Shown piece after piece: positions 1 through 10,330 of a DNA stretch of 64,000 nt (the first letter of the stretch is position 1; each line of letters starts with the position of its first letter). The notes under the pieces were generated by a model. That model was not told the DNA's origin, ran no database searches, and saw only the letters and a list, made by a program, of their open reading frames with translations. The stretch is taken from positions 212,063 through 276,062 of the forward strand of contig VKHL01000018.1 in the NCBI GenBank assembly GCA_015146655.1. The letters run 5' to 3'. Origin of the DNA: Ochromonas danica (Eukaryota; Sar; Chrysophyceae; Chromulinales; Chromulinaceae). A program made the translations under genes and the position numbers.

Positions 1-2348
1 AGGAAAAGAAAGAACGGTCGTAGGAAATGTTTGGTTGCTTGAATGAGGTCCAATGCTTGATTGGTCCGGCGTGCAGCACGTTCACCAGTAGTAATGCGGA
101 AGAAATGGAACACTTTGAAGTTGCCCACAAAACGAGCATAAACAGCTCTGCGATATCGGTCTCTGGCTCCTTTCAGTTTATTGACTGCATCGATCAATTT
201 CATTCGATAAGGAACCAGAGCTTTCCTCAACTGTATCTTGTGACTTCTCGTCGAAGATAGCCAGCGCACAAACAAAATTCTTGGATAATGATTCCAGTAA
301 TGATGTCTTCCGGCTAATAAAACCTGCCGCTGCCATCTCTTTCTCCGAAAGTATTGGAAGAGTTTGTGGAAGTTATAACTGAGTCGCTTCTCAACTGCGT
401 GGCCAAGAAACTGATGGAATGTATTCTTATGAAAAGCTCGAAACATGTTGAAGGCTCTTTTCTTCAAGGAATATCTGCGAAACGCAACAAAGCGAATTGC
501 CTGCTTGCGATACCACTGTAAATACTTGTATACTTTGGGTAGTTTAATAAAACGAATAACATATCCTCTCCACAACTTCTTCATACAGTTAACGATCGTG
601 GCAAGTGAGGTATGAAGACACCACTGAGTCCAAGCCAGTCGAATACTATCTTTTGCATGAATTCGATCATGGATAGCACTCAACCGTAAAGCACGTGCGC
701 GATCCTTTACATACAGAAACCAAGATCTCAACACAGCATGTTTTAGCCGTCTGTCATACTTATTGTGCACAAGAGTGCTGAACTGCGCGATTTCAGCCTC
801 TTGCTGGCGCATTAATTCCAGTCTATTAGCGCGTAACAGAGCTGATCTTTCATATTGACGACGCCAAGCATAGAAGGCTAAAGCGGTTGACTTGTGCACT
901 GCCTTTTTGCAAATACGATGTGCCAGCTGATTATAAATCCGAAATCGCGCAGTGACAATCAGCCACGACCCAAATACTTCGATGAGTCGCGATCGGTAAA
1001 CACGCGTCTGAATCGTGAGGACACATCTCCTGAAATAGCGTTGCTGTACAAGAAACTGTCTCCATCGCTTCCAAGCATAAACGCTCCGTTTTCGCAATAT
1101 GTATGCTCTGCCCAACTCACGTGTCTTGAACAAAGACGATTGCTGTTGGTTCGAAGCAGGGAGCAGTGAGTATGCCCCGCTCAGCTTCTTGGCAAAGTAA
1201 CTGACTTGATTCGGACTGTCTAGTGCTCGCTGAATAAGAAACGTCATCCACTTTACCATGGCCCTATATGTAGCACGTTGTCTGTGATATTGCTTGGCCA
1301 AGAAGACTCTCGCCCGCTGCGTTGGTGATCCTTGTTGTAGAATGACCATCATTTGCTTCCACTGCTGAGCCTTTTGAGTTAACTGGGGGCTGTAGAGCGA
1401 CTGCAAGGAAGAAAGTAGATGATGATAAAAAGGATGATTTCGATACAAGCGGCTTCTCTCTTCTGCAAGCCAATATAATCCTATTTGCTGATAGAATAGC
1501 AGCTTTGTTCGAGCTAATAGAGACTCCCTTATAGCATTTGACTCAGCGAAAGCTAACGAGTCCGATACCGCAATTCGACTATTCTGTAACAGATGGAAAG
1601 CTCTGGCTAATCGCACTGTAACATAATGGCAGTGGCCGAGACGCCATTGACATCTTTGGACTCTTATTCGATGTATTCTGCGAATAAACTTCTCCAATAA
1701 TCTCCATCGTCTGCGAGGGTATATGAAGTTGCGAATCATTCTAGAGGCGTGATAGGTCCGCTTCCATTGATCGAAGAGGGTAATTAGCTCTCTTCTTTGG
1801 TGGAGAAACCTTACGGCATTTGCTTCACCTCGTATCTCTCGTCGATACCGTATCTCACTAGCCCATATTCTCAGCAATCGCCTGCAGTAATTAACCTTGA
1901 AATAGTCATCCAATCGCTTGTTTCGAAGGTAGATCGCCTTCCACGAGCGAAAGCTGTGGAGCAAGGAGAACGCATCCAGCAGGGCTATGGCATGAACGAA
2001 GAGAGGGAAGTGCTTCTCTGGCAAGTGCAACTGCTCTGCTGCATAGCGGCGAATTCGTGAGATGAAGAAATTTGAATTAATTTCTTGTCTGCCTCGGCTG
2101 CGCTTGCGGTTGTATTCGTGTATGGCATGGAAAGGGAAGGTGTAGACGGTCTGACCTTCGTCTTTTCTCAGTGTCAGTGCAATCCATTTGAACAGAGCGA
2201 AGACGGTCAGTCCGTTAGCCAGCGGATGGACAAGACTCAGCTGCGATTTAATGTGATAGTCTCTCCATGCGAGGAATACCCTTTTCTTCAGCTTGTAGCA
2301 AGCATAGGTTCTCGCCCAGGGAATATCTCGATAGTCAACTATGGACAT
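1..2348 (-). CDS. Sfi1-like centrin-binding repeat protein (partial, runs off left edge)
   Basis: One reading frame stays open without a stop from an ATG at 2348 to the window edge (over 780 codons), with an in-frame TGA just upstream of the ATG. The protein is very rich in Trp, Arg, Tyr and Phe and poor in acidic residues. It is built from irregular repeats of about 25-40 residues that end in a hydrophobic pair plus F/W-x2-W-K/R, for example LLHSFRSWKAIY, LITLFDQWKRTYHA, LAFYAWRRQYERS, LIEVFGSWLIV and FHKLFQYFRRKRW; I count about 19. This is the Sfi1 pattern, a long helix that binds centrin at spindle poles and basal bodies. Family assignment rests on pattern, not alignment. The 3' end is outside the window, and a non-canonical upstream exon cannot be excluded. 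Confidence is high that this is coding and moderate for Sfi1. Confidence 0.7.
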   Translation of the reverse strand, partial: MSIVDYRDIPWARTYACYKLKKRVFLAWRDYHIKSQLSLVHPLANGLTVFALFKWIALTLRKDEGQTVYTFPFHAIHEYNRKRSRGRQEINSNFFISRIRRYAAEQLHLPEKHFPLFVHAIALLDAFSLLHSFRSWKAIYLRNKRLDDYFKVNYCRRLLRIWASEIRYRREIRGEANAVRFLHQRRELITLFDQWKRTYHASRMIRNFIYPRRRWRLLEKFIRRIHRIRVQRCQWRLGHCHYVTVRLARAFHLLQNSRIAVSDSLAFAESNAIRESLLARTKLLFYQQIGLYWLAEERSRLYRNHPFYHHLLSSLQSLYSPQLTQKAQQWKQMMVILQQGSPTQRARVFLAKQYHRQRATYRAMVKWMTFLIQRALDSPNQVSYFAKKLSGAYSLLPASNQQQSSLFKTRELGRAYILRKRSVYAWKRWRQFLVQQRYFRRCVLTIQTRVYRSRLIEVFGSWLIVTARFRIYNQLAHRICKKAVHKSTALAFYAWRRQYERSALLRANRLELMRQQEAEIAQFSTLVHNKYDRRLKHAVLRSWFLYVKDRARALRLSAIHDRIHAKDSIRLAWTQWCLHTSLATIVNCMKKLWRGYVIRFIKLPKVYKYLQWYRKQAIRFVAFRRYSLKKRAFNMFRAFHKNTFHQFLGHAVEKRLSYNFHKLFQYFRRKRWQRQVLLAGRHHYWNHYPRILFVRWLSSTRSHKIQLRKALVPYRMKLIDAVNKLKGARDRYRRAVYARFVGNFKVFHFFRITTGERAARRTNQALDLIQATKHFLRPFFLF

Positions 2349-2690
2349 GGCCAGCCAGGCACCTGGCAGGTCAGGTCACCCTCTGGCTTCTCTTTCTTCT
2401 TCTCTTCCCTCCCAATGATCGCCTAGGAGGACGAGAAGGACTCCGTAAGGAGCGGTAGTGGCTGAGTGGTCAGGCAGAAAACTGAAAATGAAAGATCTTT
2501 CTCAATCTTTCACAAAAGTGGTCGTTGTCGAGGAGCTTTGCCGGAACGTCTTCATCGCTGAAAACGCGATTGTTGAAAAACAGTTTCTTGGACTGTAACG
2601 GTCAACAGTTCCCACCAATGTTAACAAGATAGTCTAGACTGACAGCTGCTGTTATCTGAGTAGACTATGACTAGAGTACAATTTTCCTTC
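2349..2690. other. intergenic, Sfi1-like start to IGPS-like stop
   Basis: No gene seen. It holds a purine-rich tract on the minus strand just before the Sfi1-like ATG and a short AGTCTAGACT palindrome at 2631-2640, one of several TAGTCTAG-type motifs found between genes in this window. Confidence 0.5.
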
Positions 2691-4131
2691 CTAATAATCT
2701 AACGGCAGAGACTTCATTCCCAAAGTCATGGCAAAGTCTCTTGGAGCTCCTTTGAAGGAGTGAACGTCATCTACGAACTCCTTGATATCAGGTATCTAAC
2801 AATGACATTAATTAGCGATGACGACATGATTATGAGACGAGCAGTGCAGGGCAAGAAAAGGAGACATTCTTACGTCAGCTATGTGTCTTCCCAGCACCAA
2901 GCCATCATATCCATAGAAGCCCAGCTCAGCTATCTGCTCGACAAAGAGAGCGAAATGGGATGTAACAGCTTCAACACATTCAACAGTTTCAGCACATAAT
3001 CTTACCTGAGCAGGAGAATGAATATTCCCTCCAGCTATGTTGATGGAATTCATGGGGAACATGGAGGCCATTGCACTAGCCTGTCACACAGAGAAGGGGT
3101 AGGGAAGGTCACCAATAGCAGTGCATAAATTACAACAGGAGGTGAAAGAGTCCATACCTGCTTAGAGAAGAGCTTCCCAGTCATGCGGTCCCACATGTTG
3201 ACCAGGAAGTTGGTCGCTCCTCTTGACAGAGCGAAGTCCACCTCGTTGGGAGTGTGTACCTCTACTAGCGCCTCTGTGCCCATTAGTGTGCAAGAGTCTA
3301 GAAGAGTTTCGAGGTCACCACCCACCACGCCAGTCATGAGCAAGACCCCCGAGGCTCCATTCTCCAGAGCCTGTGCGATCTATTCGAACACAAGCACTGC
3401 CAGTCAGTCGGAGGCAGCGAGACAAAGCAGCGAACACCTCACTTGGATAGGGTGGAGGATGATGTCCTTGCAGATGCATGCCGGAGGGTTCCCAGGTCTG
3501 GCGGATCGCACTGCCTTGCTGGCAATCTTCAGATCCTCCACCTTGCCGCCGTATTCCATCTCGTCTGTATTGACTAACAAAGCGTCCACTCCCACCTGTT
3601 CCATATGGATAGTCAGCCTCCACCTGGGGAAGGGGCGGGGTAGGGGGTAGTTCTACCTGAGTCAGCAGCTGGCCGAAATGGCCGGCATCTTCAAATTCCA
3701 CCACACTGCGAGCATCTGGTAGGGTGGGCGATCTTCGCTTCATGTCGACCGTGATGCTCATGGTGTGTAACTTCTCCTCTCCATAGCCGTCGAGGCGCAG
3801 CGCCCGCGAGAGATTCATCCTGCAGAAAACCTCTTAAGTTAACTGTCACAACTCGAGGGCTGGGGAAAGGGTTCGACTGACACACTTACTTGCACTCACT
3901 GGCAGCGTAGTTAAGCCTTAAGACGAGAGGATCGTCAGCTGCTTGGTGCCTGCGCAGGAGGTTCTCCACCTCCACCTTCTTCTTGGCAACCAGTCGCTCG
4001 AGGTAGAGGCCCCGCTCCAAGTTTGACATCTCCAACCTCAGGGAGACCTGGGGGAGGATTTGGTGGGAAGAGAAGAAGGAAGAGACAGACTGGAGAAGTG
4101 ACAGAATAGCGAAAAGAAGAGCTTTATTCAT
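2691..4131 (-). CDS. plastid-targeted indole-3-glycerol-phosphate synthase-like protein
   Basis: Seven exons: 4131-3890, 3819-3657, 3595-3443, 3379-3158, 3080-3006, 2933-2874, 2795-2691; all junctions are GT-AG and phases close exactly to 339 aa. The family makes indole-3-glycerol phosphate in tryptophan synthesis. Visible family blocks are KRRSP, ICKDIILHPIQ (beta-3 Lys), MGTEALVEVHT (catalytic Glu), LVNMWDR (Asn) and GYDGLVLG (last strand). The N-terminus (MNKALLFAILSLLQSVSSFF) is a signal peptide followed by Phe, the bipartite presequence of stramenopile plastid proteins. Odd: the Glu before the first Lys is Asp (VDMKRRSP), and the usual E-S-G phosphate-binding turn reads A-G-G (NIAGGNIHS). 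It could be a true synthase or a diverged paralogue. The copy is standalone, not fused to other Trp enzymes. Confidence 0.85.
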
Positions 4132-4577
4132 GTCTTGCTGTTGTTTCACAATTCTCTCTTTGTTATCCTCCACCACCTTCTACTTCTTAAGTTAACTGCA
4201 AAAACGGGTTTTCTTGGAGAAACATGTTCCAATTAACTATTAACTGCTAAGTTAATAATAGGATACTCCTCCTAGTTAAATGTTTAACTAAAAAAAAGAC
4301 AAGTGGTAGTTGGCAGCAGACAGATAGCACAGGCTCTCAACCTCCACCGCCGGCACTGTACAAACACATACATTATTTACGCCTAATACTGTAGCAACCA
4401 CCACCACCACCACCACCACCGCCAAGAGCTTTGTTTGATACTGTACCCTGTTGGATATCCTCCATAAGACTTTTTCGCCACACTCAGTCAGAACCGCGAG
4501 GACTCCGGTCTAGGCAGAGAAGAGAAAAGGAAAATGCATTAGACGCAAAGCAAACAGCTTGGTTGGATGGATTTATT
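4132..4577. other. intergenic, promoter side of IGPS-like gene
   Basis: No gene seen. It contains the 12-mer CTTAAGTTAACT at 4186-4197, about 55 bp upstream of the IGPS-like ATG, AT-rich TTAACT variants at 4216-4290, and a short (CAC)n run at about 4396-4422. Confidence 0.5.
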
Positions 4578-6116
4578 TCATTGTAGACTAGCACAAGAAG
4601 AAGAAGAAGAAGAAGAAGAGAGCAAGACTGACCCATAAGAGAAGGCCTTCTTCAACACACCACCTCCTTGGCTGAGAAGATATTTCCCTGAAAGACCGTC
4701 CTCGCCAAGGTCCAGCAGAGTGCCACTAGCAACTGGCCGCAAGGACTGCGAGTCTTGCGAGTCAAGCAAGCTGGCTGCAGTGGCTATGGCATCAATACCA
4801 GGCATCTCCATGCTGAAGCTCTTCTTGAGAAGGTTGTTGTTCTTTCTCCTACCGAATTTTGAGCATTGCAGGCCAAGTGAATGATTGGGCTGGTCGAGAA
4901 GGCCTTCAATCTCGTTGACGTTGGCTTTGAAGGACAGATAGTTGATCTCCATGCTATGGTTGCCTTCCATGCGAGCCCTCAGGTCGGCACTTTTGCTCCG
5001 TTTGAGCTTTCGCTCATTTTCGCAAGAGAATAGTGCTCTTTTAGAGGGTGTTGAGCCTTTCTGTTTGCTTTCCTTCTGGTCTTTCACTGGATCATCATAG
5101 CAGCTGTTCATGGAAGGCATGCGACGAAGCAAGCATCCTCCGAAGTTGTCAATTTCAGAAGCAGTCAGGAAAGAATTGTCCAGAACTGTTTGGGGAACTG
5201 TCACTCCATTACTGGCTTCTGACTTGGAATCGGGCAGGGAGAGCGACGTGGTCTGCTCGCTATCAGTTCCCCCCACATTAGGAGACTGCTCTCCTTCTCC
5301 TTCCTCATCAACCAAGTCACCTTCTCCTTTCCCTCCCTCCTCTGTTTGATTGGCAGATCGCTTTTCTTGGAGAAGTTGGAGAGCTTCACACAAGAGATTG
5401 TGTTTGTGTGCGAGGTTGTAGTATAGATTAGACATGAGGTGGACTTTCTGTTCGAGATAGGCGACTTTGGCACGATAGCTGTCACTGCTATGATCTGATT
5501 GGTTCATATCGCCATCTTCTGGCAAGGGGTCGCTCACTTTAAACTGGTCGTAATCCGGCAGCTTGTTGGGGGAGCTGATCGCCAACAGCTGATCGCCAGT
5601 CGCCAAATCAATCATAGCATTCATATGGTTGTGGTTTTGTTGAGACTTTCTCTTAATCAAAGGGAGCAAATCTCTTCGACCACGTCGAAAGAGCTTGTGC
5701 GTGAACTCTCGATGGGTACTGTCATGTCTGGTCTTGCTGAAGCCATACATATTCAATTGTCGAATATAGGACTGTATATTGGAATGTTTGAAGTACTTGG
5801 GTAGCACAGTTTCAGAGAACTCATGGACCTTTTTGATGATGAAGGAAGCGCCATCAGGCTGCCAAGAGATGAGGTGGCTGTAGGGACTGTTCTCGTCCAA
5901 GATGTCGAAGAGTTTCTCCAAGAAAGCTGGCGTCGCTTGCTTGCTCTCGCCACTTGCATTACTGGCCGTCGATTGGTGTGGCAAGGAGTGACTAGAAGAC
6001 GACGCTGCTGGAGTCATGACTGTGGTGGTGCTCAGAGGTGGTATCTGACAACCCGTAGCGGAGGAGGAGGAGGAGGAGGAATTACCTTCTCTCTTGTATG
6101 AGGACCGCATTTTCAT
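4578..6116 (-). CDS. heat shock transcription factor (HSF)
   Basis: 512-aa intronless frame from ATG 6116. After a Ser-rich leader it carries a complete HSF winged-helix DNA-binding domain (about residues 55-150): PAFLEKLFDILDE, ISWQPDGASFIIKK, LPKYFKHSN and the recognition helix IQSYIRQLNMYGF, ending in a basic stretch. A short coiled-coil-like segment follows (YRAKVAYLEQKVHLMSNLYY). The rest is low complexity, with an acidic Glu/Gly segment and a terminal Ser run encoded by a GAA-type triplet repeat. HSFs bind nGAAn arrays as trimers and activate stress genes in the nucleus; stramenopiles typically have expanded HSF families. The reading frame extends upstream of the ATG through a hydrophobic stretch that has no ATG, so I treat it as 5' leader. 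Confidence 0.92.
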   Translation of the reverse strand: MKMRSSYKREGNSSSSSSSATGCQIPPLSTTTVMTPAASSSSHSLPHQSTASNASGESKQATPAFLEKLFDILDENSPYSHLISWQPDGASFIIKKVHEFSETVLPKYFKHSNIQSYIRQLNMYGFSKTRHDSTHREFTHKLFRRGRRDLLPLIKRKSQQNHNHMNAMIDLATGDQLLAISSPNKLPDYDQFKVSDPLPEDGDMNQSDHSSDSYRAKVAYLEQKVHLMSNLYYNLAHKHNLLCEALQLLQEKRSANQTEEGGKGEGDLVDEEGEGEQSPNVGGTDSEQTTSLSLPDSKSEASNGVTVPQTVLDNSFLTASEIDNFGGCLLRRMPSMNSCYDDPVKDQKESKQKGSTPSKRALFSCENERKLKRSKSADLRARMEGNHSMEINYLSFKANVNEIEGLLDQPNHSLGLQCSKFGRRKNNNLLKKSFSMEMPGIDAIATAASLLDSQDSQSLRPVASGTLLDLGEDGLSGKYLLSQGGGVLKKAFSYGSVLLSSSSSSSSCASLQ

Positions 6117-6838
6117 AAAGACAACAACGATTAGATGAATAATAAGAATCACGATAGCAATCAAATACTGACAGTCGTGCTACAGGTGGAAGAACAACTG
6201 TTATCGCATATAGCGCAGATGTTTGGCAAAGACTGCCATACAATACAACCACCTCCGCCCGATAATAGGAAGGAAAAGGATGGAGTTCTTGCAGTTAGTA
6301 GGAAGAGGAACACACTTCTTAGTGAGAGGAAATGTAGTAGTTAAGAGGCTAGCCACTGCCTACTCGCCTTTCCAGGACAAAACGAAAACAGAAAAAGAAA
6401 GTCGACGACAGAAACAAAAAGAATAGTTAGACTAGCCGAGGAGATAAACTCTAGTCGGTGTTAATCTCTCAAGGTGTGCAGGAGGTTAAGAAGGCTGCTA
6501 GTCTACTAGTCTGGGCCAAGTGGAGGTGCAAGGAGAGGAGCAGGGCAGGAAGTAGTCTACAGTGTAGACCAGACCAGTCTATCTAGATCGATGACATGGC
6601 TTTCAGTTCAAACAACAACACCCTTCCAGAACAACAACTCCCAAACCCAAGCCCAAACCCAAGCCCAAGCCCAAGATGCCCAGAAGTCTAGTCTAGAATT
6701 CTGGTAGTCTGTGCTGTGAGTCTAGTCTAGTCTAGTCTAGTCTAGTCTACTGTGTCTAAACAGCAATCAACCAAGTTAACTTCAACCCAAGTAACTTATT
6801 ATTACAAAACAACTTTCGCACGTCCTCATCTTCAACAA
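6117..6838. other. intergenic with low-complexity repeats
   Basis: No convincing gene. It holds imperfect CCCAAG repeats (about 6640-6676), an AGTCTAGTCTAG stretch near 6685 and a perfect TCTAG pentamer array at 6721-6749. It lies upstream of the HSF gene and downstream of NOM1. Confidence 0.6.
6721..6749. repeat. (TCTAG)n pentanucleotide array
   Basis: About six head-to-tail TCTAG units are read directly in the sequence. The same pentamer is scattered singly through other intergenic stretches of this window. Confidence 0.9.
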
Positions 6839-6972
6839 TCAAATCATCAATGCTGCTTTCATCTCTCTCAATATCTTTGACGCTATACTTCGACGCTGTT
6901 TGATCAGTTTGCGCTGCTCTGCTGAGAGAAGCTTATCGGGTAACGTTTGCAAGAATGTCTGTACATGCACAC

Positions 6973-7032
<60 letters not shown>

Positions 7033-9546
7033 CACAACATAAACAGCCCAGAGGTAAACAATTGCACACCACCATTCACACCATAGCCCTAGCAGCTGCT
7101 TACCTCTATGAAATAGGATACACTCCCGTGCACCTCATGGCAATCCTTGGCTGTGGAAAGGCGATCAAAGATTTGACGATAACTTTCCTCCTCGATATCA
7201 GCTTGGAAGATAGTCAAGAACAAAGTCGACAAGAAGAGAATATGGAGTTGTGTCAGTGTAGCCATGTCAATGGGGCGGATAACTGCCAGGGGCAAGGTGA
7301 AGGATACAACCAGATGACCCACCAACTGACCCAGATTGAGTATGTATTGGTGAGTGTATTGCTTCTCTTCGTCCAAGAGCTTGAACACATCCCACAGGGC
7401 GTATTGCAGTGACATGCGATATTGGCGATTGGCCTCGCATAGCATCTTGATGAGCTCAGTGTAGAAGGAATTGTAGGCTGGCTCGTTGCCACAGCACTCC
7501 AGCAACACTCGCACTACCTCGCGATCCTCTTTTGCTGCCATGGACTGTTCAATAGTCACCATTCGCTCAAAGGCATCGTGGACATCTCTTGCTAAGAGCA
7601 GCTGCTTGAGAATGAGTTTGCGAGTGGGTGTGTGCAGGTGCAGCTTGGCTGAGAGCTTCGAGACTGCCTTGTCTGACTTGCTGCGCTCGGCTTCTTCTTT
7701 TGTTTTGGCAGCTGGATTGGCAGTGTTTTCAACTGCACCACTCGCGACAGAAGTATCATCAGCATTGTTGTTATTGTTGTTGTTGTTATTGAAGAACGCC
7801 CCCGTCCTCCACCATCGCCCTCTCTTCTCCACTTGAAGGAGATCAATCATTCCTACACGCAGGGGAGGAGTATTGGATAACTGCTTACTGTAGACAGTCT
7901 TGACAGTGGAGAGATACTTGCGGTGGTTCTTGATGCTCTCGTTGAAGCCCACCATGATCTTCCGCACCTTGCCTTGCTTCAAATCAGTCAACAACTCGAG
8001 CATAAAGACGAGGCGGCTCTTGCTGCCACCTTCTTCTTCTACTCCTCTTTGCTGCTCCTGATGCATCTTCATAGTTTTTTGCAAGGTCTGTGCAACGAGG
8101 AGCATGTGGTTGGGATCGTCATTGCGTAACGTGGTTCCTGCATGGTAGAGGATGAGCTCAATCAGCTCCATACGGTAGACCAGATCCACTTTGCTGAAGA
8201 GGCCGTCAGCACTGTCCGAGGAGCTGACCAAGGCGAGCAGCAGGTCCATGACGAGAGTGTGGTGCAGAACCTTGAAGTTGTAGAGGTAGACAATGATGAG
8301 CAAGCAGTTGTGTGGGATCTTGTAGGTGGCACTGTCCTCTTCTCCTCGACCTCCACTGCTACTACTACCAGCGGTCATGCTTGTGTAGGTCTCAATCGCC
8401 TCGGCCAGCTTGGCAAAGGTCTTCTCGATGATAGTCGCCCCGACATCCGTGCCTTGGATGAGATGCAGTGCTGACACAACAGTCATTTGCAAGGGAATGA
8501 GCCCAGTCATCACACTGTGAGGAAGGAGACTTGCTTGGAAGAGGCGCTGGCTGAGCACCTCGAGGCAGTGATAAGTGGAATACTCTCGAAAGAGCGCGAC
8601 CATCTCCTTCACGATGAAGTCACGACTGCTCTCCGATAGCTTGTTCATCAAGCCTGTCATGCGATGCTTGAGCAAAGCATCACCTTCTCCCAGCTGTGCG
8701 GCCAGGCGCTTGGAAGGAGGGACATACTTTGCAGTGGAAGCCGCTGAGGCGCTGGCCGGGTCGATGATGCGGCCGTAAATATCCTCGCCTTGCACTGGGC
8801 GATAGGTGTGTAGGGCCTCCTCCTGCTCCTGCTCTTGCTCACCCTCACTGTTTACTTCTTCACTATCCTCTTCGTCTTGTTCCTCTTCGTCCTCATCTTC
8901 TTCATCTCCTCCCTGCTCCTCCTCAGCACTACTGCCCTTGCTCTGCTCTTCTCCCTCCTCCTCCACTTCTTCTAACCCCCCCTCCTCCTCCCCCTCCTCC
9001 CCCACGTCCACCTCTCCATCTCCTTCCTTAGCAGCTAAAGATGGTTTCTGGGTCTCCACAGCGGTTACGAGATCATCCAGTTCCATGAGGAAGTCTCCGA
9101 AGTTCCCGTCAATTCCCTGACACAAACACCGCAGCAGGTTAGCACTGGATACTCTGACAGCAACACTTCGGCTCCACCATCTCCCACTACTAGCACTAGT
9201 AGCAGAGGTGAGAGAAGAGCCAAGACACCTAGACACTCACCTCGAACTCCTCGTACTCCTTGTTCAGCTTCTTGGCACAATCTCTGCGAGCTGATTCTAG
9301 AACACAACACAAGTCTATGATAAAACCTTCGTTGGGAACATGAGAAGATGGTAACGGTCGCTTACTTTTGCCAATGCCAAGCAGTTTCTCGAGGCGGCGG
9401 ATTTCTCGATCCTCGGCTTCGATGAGAGGATCCACAGGAACATTCTTTTTGGTAGCCTTCTTAGCCAATGAGGGCGGCCCTTTAGCTAGACGAGGCTTGC
9501 TTTGCTTTGTTGGTTTAGCTGGAGCACTGCGCAATTTCGTTCTCAT
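6839..9546 (-). CDS. NOM1: NOM1/Sgd1-type nucleolar MIF4G-domain protein
   Basis: Four exons: 9546-9366, 9296-9241, 9116-7104, 6958-6839; phases close to 789 aa. NOM1/Sgd1 acts in the nucleolus in 18S rRNA maturation and recruits an eIF4A-type helicase. Evidence: a Lys-rich N-terminus, the family motif IRRLEKLLGIGK, a long Glu-rich acidic segment, KYVPPSKR before a MIF4G domain (LKHRMTGLMNKLSESSRDFI onward), then a C-terminal MA3-like helical region (PTRKLILKQLLLARDVHDAF). A run of nine Asn is encoded by an AAC/AAT repeat. The last intron (7103-6959) is almost filled by a (TG)n tract on the sense strand ending close to the acceptor. The gene shares a 135-bp divergent promoter with the gene at 9682. 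Confidence 0.9.
6969..7037. repeat. (CA)n microsatellite in last intron of NOM1
   Basis: Nearly uninterrupted CA dinucleotides. On the transcribed sense strand this is (TG)n, lying directly upstream of the 3' splice site at 6959. Confidence 0.95.
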
Positions 9547-9681
9547 CTCAAAAATGTTTCACAACCATTCCATTCGCGACATTGTCGACAGGGCAAAACC
9601 GCTGGCAAAACTAGTGGTAAAAGGTGGTAAAATAGGAAGGAGGAGGTTGGGCTTGATGAGATCTTCAGTAAAAGTGTTGTG

Positions 9682-9957
9682 ATGAACGAATTAGAACAAG
9701 AACAAGAAGACCCTCTTCTCTCTCATGACTATGCCAGTGAGAAGGAAGAGGAAAGAGCATATGACGCGGTAGATGAAGAGGAGGAGAGTGAAGAAAAGGT
9801 CACCGAGGATTACGAGAAGCTGCTGATGAAGAAGGACAAGTCCATCGACATGATCACTGATGCAATGGTGCTGGCCTTTTTCCTTGCCTTGCCTCTCAAG
9901 ATCGTCTATTACGTCTACCAGCTCTACTACCCCGATGAGGTGGATTCTGACTTCTGA
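9682..9957 (+). CDS. small acidic single-pass membrane protein, hypothetical
   Basis: 91 aa from ATG 9682. The first 50 residues are strongly acidic (runs of Glu and Asp), followed by a basic patch (KLLMKKDKS), one hydrophobic helix (MVLAFFLALPLKIVYYVYQL, about residues 62-82) and a short acidic tail. I do not recognise the family. It is the only good frame in a 780-bp stretch, is divergent from NOM1 and has a biased composition that looks like coding. It could instead be chance; there is no intron to support it. Confidence 0.5.
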   Translation: MNELEQEQEDPLLSHDYASEKEEERAYDAVDEEEESEEKVTEDYEKLLMKKDKSIDMITDAMVLAFFLALPLKIVYYVYQLYYPDEVDSDF

Positions 9958-10330
9958 CCAGACAGTAAAGGAGGAGTGTGAGATTGTCTGTGTTTGTGCC
10001 TTGCCCTCTCCTGTCGGTCTATTGTGTTTTTGTGTTCTTTCATGCTTTTCCTTCTTTCTTCCGTCATGCAACCTGCTGTGCTGTAAGCTCGACAGTCTAA
10101 TTCTGCAGAGCATTTCAACTTTTCCCTCAACAACCTTCTTCTTCATCGCATTTACTTATCACATATCTTAGCACAAGTCAAGTCGTCAAGTAACAACTTT
10201 GGGGGAGCAATAATGCGGTCGCTTGCAAATTGACGCCGAGCAGGAGAAATAAGCACGTAACAAGCATGAGCGACCAGGTAGACAACAAAGAAGCCAGGCA
10301 TGCAGTCGCTCTGCTACTACATCATCCAGT
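9958..10330. other. convergent intergenic region
   Basis: Lies between the stop of the small membrane protein (+) and the stop of the Tudor-like gene (-). It is T-rich downstream of 9957 and presumably carries the two 3' UTRs; no gene seen. Confidence 0.5.

Noticed and set aside
2341-2364. Very short intron upstream of the Sfi1-like ATG joining a purine-rich exon
   Set aside because: It would be about 24 nt, shorter than any other intron here; an ATG start at 2348 is simpler.
6117-6164. Hydrophobic N-terminal extension of the HSF frame
   Set aside because: It contains no ATG; the first ATG is at 6116 and HSFs are not membrane proteins.
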